DNA of 37,096 nucleotides from Planctomyces sp. (lineage in GTDB: Bacteria; Planctomycetota; Planctomycetia; Planctomycetales; Planctomycetaceae). The position numbers were made by a program, and so were the translations under genes. Of the stretch, positions 33,778 to 37,096 are shown one piece after another (within the stretch, counting starts at the first letter, position 1; each line of letters opens with the position of its first letter). Location: positions 1 to 37,096 of the forward strand of contig PABD01000070.1 of the NCBI GenBank assembly GCA_002702685.1. Reading direction: 5' to 3'. The notes beneath the pieces are model-generated. The model ran no database searches. It saw only the letters and a program-made list of their open reading frames with translations, and was not told where the DNA came from.

Positions 33778-36384
33778 TCAGTTGGGCACTGGTTCGGCTA
33801 AACGGGTTTCGCTGGAAAGAGAACTCAGGGTTTCCCATTTGCTGCCACCGATATACCGGTGGCATTGTCCTTCATCAAGAACCAGTAGATGGAGCCATTC
33901 GCCAGCGAACATGTCTTCGAGGATTGAGTGCTTGAGCACGATCTCATCGACTCGTTGCCGGGGCGCGGCAATCATCACCTGTAACCGTCGAGGCAAGTGC
34001 TGGTAATCCTGTCCGTCATGCAGCGACTCCCAGGGAAGCCCTGTCATGAGGTCTCCCCCGTTTCCGGAGAACAGACCGAACTTGCCAACCATGTTATGAA
34101 TCGTTTTGTTGCCGCTGCCGAAATGCCGCGTGTCTACGACGGATGCGTAGTACTGCATGTTGATCAGGTAGGTGACAATCATCGGGGCCGTCATGATGGT
34201 CTCCAGCACCTCTCCCGACGGGTCCATTGCCGCCTGGTAGTCGTGCAGGAAACACTGCCCATCCAGATTCGCTTTCCGGGATAATTCCCGAGGAGCCACG
34301 ATGAACGCGGCGTTTCCGGAGAGTCCCCATTCAGGACGAACCTCGGACCAGTCCGCCGCCCGCGTCAGGAGTTGCTTCACCGAGTCGCTGCCGGTCAGTG
34401 GACACCGTTCGAGTTGAGTGTGGTGGGTGGCTTCGTCACAAACCTGCTTCAACTCGGCCATCAGGTCCCGATCGCGCTCCGCGATCTCATCCGACGGGAA
34501 CAGGGTCAGTTTGTCGGCGGTCGTATTGTGCAGGCCGCCGACAAAACAGGTTGTCTCGGGAATCGAGATGCCTCGGAGTTCCAGCTGTTTCCGAATGTCA
34601 GGATCGTTCAACAGCAGGGCGGCAAACCGGGCGTTGGCTTCCCCCGAATGTCCTCCACACGCTCCGCAGTCCAGTCCCGCTTTGCCAGGATTGTTGACGG
34701 TTTCACTCGCATGCCCACACAGCACCACGACTCTTGAGAAACCTGATGTCATTCCCAGGTTTCGCAACATGGATTCGGCGAGCGAGACCAGTTGCGGCTG
34801 ATCGACTCCTTGTGCTTTAAGCCCTTCGAAGCTCGGCGCGAATGATTCCGAACAACAACCCGCGTGCGTCTTCTTAGCGCCACGCAGACCAACGAGATTC
34901 TGACGAAACAGATCCCCGATCGACAACCAGCCGAATGTTTCGATAAAGCTGAAGGAACTGATGGCCGACTTCTGGAATGTTTTCCACGCCGATCCGAGTT
35001 GCTCGCGCAGACTTTTCGATTCAAGCATCTGGTCGCGTTTCAGGTAGTCGTCTGTCTGGAAATCTTCATAGACCTTGAACGATGGCTTCAACAGCACGGG
35101 AACCTGAGACGTTCCCGACTGATGGCCGAATGGAACGTATTCGATCGGCATTCCGAAGAAGCCGGCGAAACCCGACGTCCGCGCGTCTTCGGAAACGTGT
35201 TCGAGATGTCGCCGAATCCGTTCCGATCGAACATCGATGCAGAAAACGAACTGGAATTTGCTGGCGGGCGCGATTTCCTTTCCTGAGAATTTTCGATCTG
35301 TTACGGCCACATTGACTTGCGACAGGATATTCGATCGAAATGCGATCTCGCTCGCCTTCAGCAGCACATATCGCAGCAGGACGTCCGACTGCATCTCGGC
35401 ATCGGCGGTGCGTAACATTCCGTGTTGGCGGAAGAAGCTGCTCCAGTCGATGCTGAAACTTTTCGTTTGCGACAACACGACTTCATAGGCGAGTCGCATC
35501 GCCAGCAATCCGGCCAGATCTTTGCTGTCTCCACCTGCCTCAAGGGAGTGAGAGGCAAGTCGGTTTGCCCACGAAGTCCAGCCCGGCATACGGAACGCCT
35601 GGCATAGCAGGAAGGGTTCCCAGAGGGGAACGGGAACATAGAGCTCAATCAATGAGTACAGAATGGCCTGCTCGGCATCCTGCGGAAGCTCTCTCACGTA
35701 GTCCCGAAACCCGTCCAGCCCCGCAACCTCCGGATTCAAATCGCCAGAGGCGGCCGCATGCCAGGCGGCGTACAGGCTCTCTCCTTTCCAGGGACTGCTC
35801 CAGATCGCCTCCCCCTCATCGTAATGTTGAGAGCAATGCTTCGAGATCTCGTCGAGAACGAATTGACTCCATTCGGTTCCGTGAATGCGATCGAAGTACT
35901 CGGAAACGGATCGAATGCGTCGTTCCCGGTTATCCTGGTCATCGGATACCGACGCGAGAGATGACTTATTTTGTTCCGCACCTTCCTCTTCCCGTTCGAG
36001 AAGATTAACGATTTCCTCCAGATCGGGCAGCGCTTCCACGCTCTCTCTCTTCACGATCATTTCCCGTACGGCGATGCAGAGATGATCGCTGGTGAAGGCA
36101 CCCTGCTGATACTGTTCCCGGTAGTAGGACAGTGGCATCAGCAATTCGCAGTCGGAGTACTGCCGAATCTTGCGTCGCACGTCCAGGAAAGAATGATCGG
36201 TCAGTCCGTCATAAGGGCTCAGTGCGACATAGTCCTTGAGCGGCCATACTTCGGGCAGGATTTCATTCAGGCGGATCAACGTTTCCTTCATCGTGTCGCG
36301 GAGTTCAGCCTGTTCGAGACCGAATTGCTCTGCGAAAGATGAGTAGTGAGCCACCTGCTGCCGGGTATCGGGTGTGGTTGACAC
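33778..36384 (-). CDS. dabA: DabA, catalytic subunit of the inorganic-carbon pump (DUF2309/UPF0753)
   Basis: 868 residues, normal for the family. DabA is a cytoplasmic, zinc-binding, beta-carbonic-anhydrase-like protein that works with membrane subunit DabB to convert CO2 to bicarbonate one way, driven by an ion gradient. The expected ligands are all present: Cys382 and Asp384 in FCIDVRSE, His558 in CGHAS and Cys573 in DCGACGGHSGE. The His-to-Cys distance of 15 equals that of the Halothiobacillus protein. The start is GTG at 36384 with AAAAGG eight bases upstream. The gene lies 84 bases after dabB and 61 before the HPF-family gene, all in one direction. No Rubisco or carboxysome gene is seen, so it may supply bicarbonate for anaplerosis or biosynthesis at air CO2. 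Confidence 0.93.
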   Translation of the reverse strand: MSTTPDTRQQVAHYSSFAEQFGLEQAELRDTMKETLIRLNEILPEVWPLKDYVALSPYDGLTDHSFLDVRRKIRQYSDCELLMPLSYYREQYQQGAFTSDHLCIAVREMIVKRESVEALPDLEEIVNLLEREEEGAEQNKSSLASVSDDQDNRERRIRSVSEYFDRIHGTEWSQFVLDEISKHCSQHYDEGEAIWSSPWKGESLYAAWHAAASGDLNPEVAGLDGFRDYVRELPQDAEQAILYSLIELYVPVPLWEPFLLCQAFRMPGWTSWANRLASHSLEAGGDSKDLAGLLAMRLAYEVVLSQTKSFSIDWSSFFRQHGMLRTADAEMQSDVLLRYVLLKASEIAFRSNILSQVNVAVTDRKFSGKEIAPASKFQFVFCIDVRSERIRRHLEHVSEDARTSGFAGFFGMPIEYVPFGHQSGTSQVPVLLKPSFKVYEDFQTDDYLKRDQMLESKSLREQLGSAWKTFQKSAISSFSFIETFGWLSIGDLFRQNLVGLRGAKKTHAGCCSESFAPSFEGLKAQGVDQPQLVSLAESMLRNLGMTSGFSRVVVLCGHASETVNNPGKAGLDCGACGGHSGEANARFAALLLNDPDIRKQLELRGISIPETTCFVGGLHNTTADKLTLFPSDEIAERDRDLMAELKQVCDEATHHTQLERCPLTGSDSVKQLLTRAADWSEVRPEWGLSGNAAFIVAPRELSRKANLDGQCFLHDYQAAMDPSGEVLETIMTAPMIVTYLINMQYYASVVDTRHFGSGNKTIHNMVGKFGLFSGNGGDLMTGLPWESLHDGQDYQHLPRRLQVMIAAPRQRVDEIVLKHSILEDMFAGEWLHLLVLDEGQCHRYIGGSKWETLSSLSSETRLAEPVPN

Positions 36385-36468
36385 GATGACGACCTTTTCT
36401 GAATAAGTGAATGTGATTGATCTGTTTGTGAGATGTCAGGGGTATCAGTATCTGATGGAACAATCAGA

Positions 36469-37096
36469 TCAGCTGGTGCGATGGATGAACTCGAATTGCC
36501 GGTTCAACCAGGTATCCACATAGAAACCATTGCGAGCGTGTATGAACCAGGCTTGGTTCCCTGTCAGAACCGGCTTGAGTTTCAGTTTCATCGAATGTAC
36601 GAACAGGAAGACGATGACCGGCAGAATCAGGCAGGCCAGTTCGAGAAACATACCGACGGGCAGCGCCGCCGAACCGTGAGAATTCAGTGCGCCCGACATT
36701 CCGGCATGTACCGCCCCATCAATGAGGAACAGGACGACCACTCCGAGAAGCCCGAATTTGAGCAACGAGATTTTTCGGAATTGCAACACGGTCGCGATCC
36801 AGAACAGACTCGCGCAGCCGATTACCAGGATCGGAAAGAAGCCATGTTGGACCGTTTCCGCAGTGAGAAGATCCGCCCGGAGTAATCCTGCCACCGCGGC
36901 TCCCGTCAGGATCACGCCCGCTCCGCTGAACATCAGGAACCGTCGGAGTGTCAGCACGTTGTAGCGAGTGGACTTCGCGAGGGAGGATACGGAATCGAGC
37001 TCGCCACTGTTGAGGAAGGCGTGCGCCGTCAGAGGCAGCGGCGATCCCTGCGAGGCCGCCACCGCTCTCTCCGCGCTGCGCTCGGCGGGCCCGATC
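36469..37096 (-). CDS. dabB: DabB, C-terminal part (NuoL/ND5-like membrane subunit), cut by window end
   Basis: The frame stays open to the window edge, so only the last ~209 residues are seen. Several hydrophobic helices (LMFSGAGVILTGAAVAGLL, FFPILVIGCASLFWIATVL, LLKFGLLGVVVLFLID, VGMFLELACLILPVIVFLF) precede a tail, QAWFIHARNGFYVDTWLNR, which is the usual end of ND5-like subunits paired with DUF2309. In Dab systems this subunit forms the cation path in the inner membrane that drives DabA. Identity rests mainly on this tail and on the adjacent dabA. Confidence 0.8.
   Translation of the reverse strand, partial: IGPAERSAERAVAASQGSPLPLTAHAFLNSGELDSVSSLAKSTRYNVLTLRRFLMFSGAGVILTGAAVAGLLRADLLTAETVQHGFFPILVIGCASLFWIATVLQFRKISLLKFGLLGVVVLFLIDGAVHAGMSGALNSHGSAALPVGMFLELACLILPVIVFLFVHSMKLKLKPVLTGNQAWFIHARNGFYVDTWLNRQFEFIHRTS

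Overview
The window reads as chromosomal DNA of a planctomycete, probably order Planctomycetales. This is inferred from gene style: an ECF sigma factor beside a Ser/Thr kinase that carries a beta-propeller, PQQ-type propeller proteins with Sec signals, TadE/TadG-like prepilins, an inverse-autotransporter beta-helix protein, and a moderately GC-rich composition. No rRNA, tRNA, CRISPR array or intact insertion sequence was seen.

Layout. (1) Positions 3-5550 are the end of a secondary-metabolite locus: the 3' part of a type I polyketide synthase, then two tandem flavin-dependent halogenase-like proteins. The KS has Ser in place of the nucleophilic Cys, and the AT has lost its nucleophile motif and its catalytic-His region. 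(2) 5629-9804 holds a YihY/BrkB membrane protein converging on a 1057-residue inverse autotransporter. (3) 10143-14008 is a tight three-gene operon behind a near-perfect sigma-54 promoter: an N-formylglutamate amidohydrolase-family protein, a DUF1704/QEGLA metallopeptidase related to the eukaryotic tubulin tyrosine carboxypeptidase MATCAP, and a glutathione-synthetase-like ATP-grasp ligase. Both junctions are 4-base overlaps. This is the best candidate in the window for an undescribed system: a ligase/peptidase/amidohydrolase set that could add and remove a terminal amino acid or make a small peptide. (4) 14089-23852 carries an MgtC/SapB-DUF4010 transporter, an ECF sigma factor with its kinase/anti-sigma-like partner, two secreted proteins (TIM-barrel hydrolase, PQQ propeller) and a small Hpt-like protein. 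(5) 24038-26272 carries a BON-MscS channel and, convergent to it, rpiA. (6) 26439-28841 is a patch of decay on the minus strand: TadG-like and TadE-like genes, each broken by one in-frame stop (TAG and TAA), plus a fragment of a planctomycete repeat protein. (7) 29032-32848 holds a PfkB sugar kinase, a strong two-way terminator, and a MacB/Lol-type ABC exporter with a secreted thioredoxin-fold partner. The partner and the permease share an unusual Cys-Cys-Asp-Asp motif. (8) 33268-37096 is a minus-strand operon: the end of dabB, dabA, and an HPF/RaiA-family ribosome factor, closed by a long hairpin terminator. It couples a bicarbonate/CO2 uptake pump to a ribosome-hibernation-type protein.

All functions are assigned from motifs and remembered family features read by eye. 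No database search was run.
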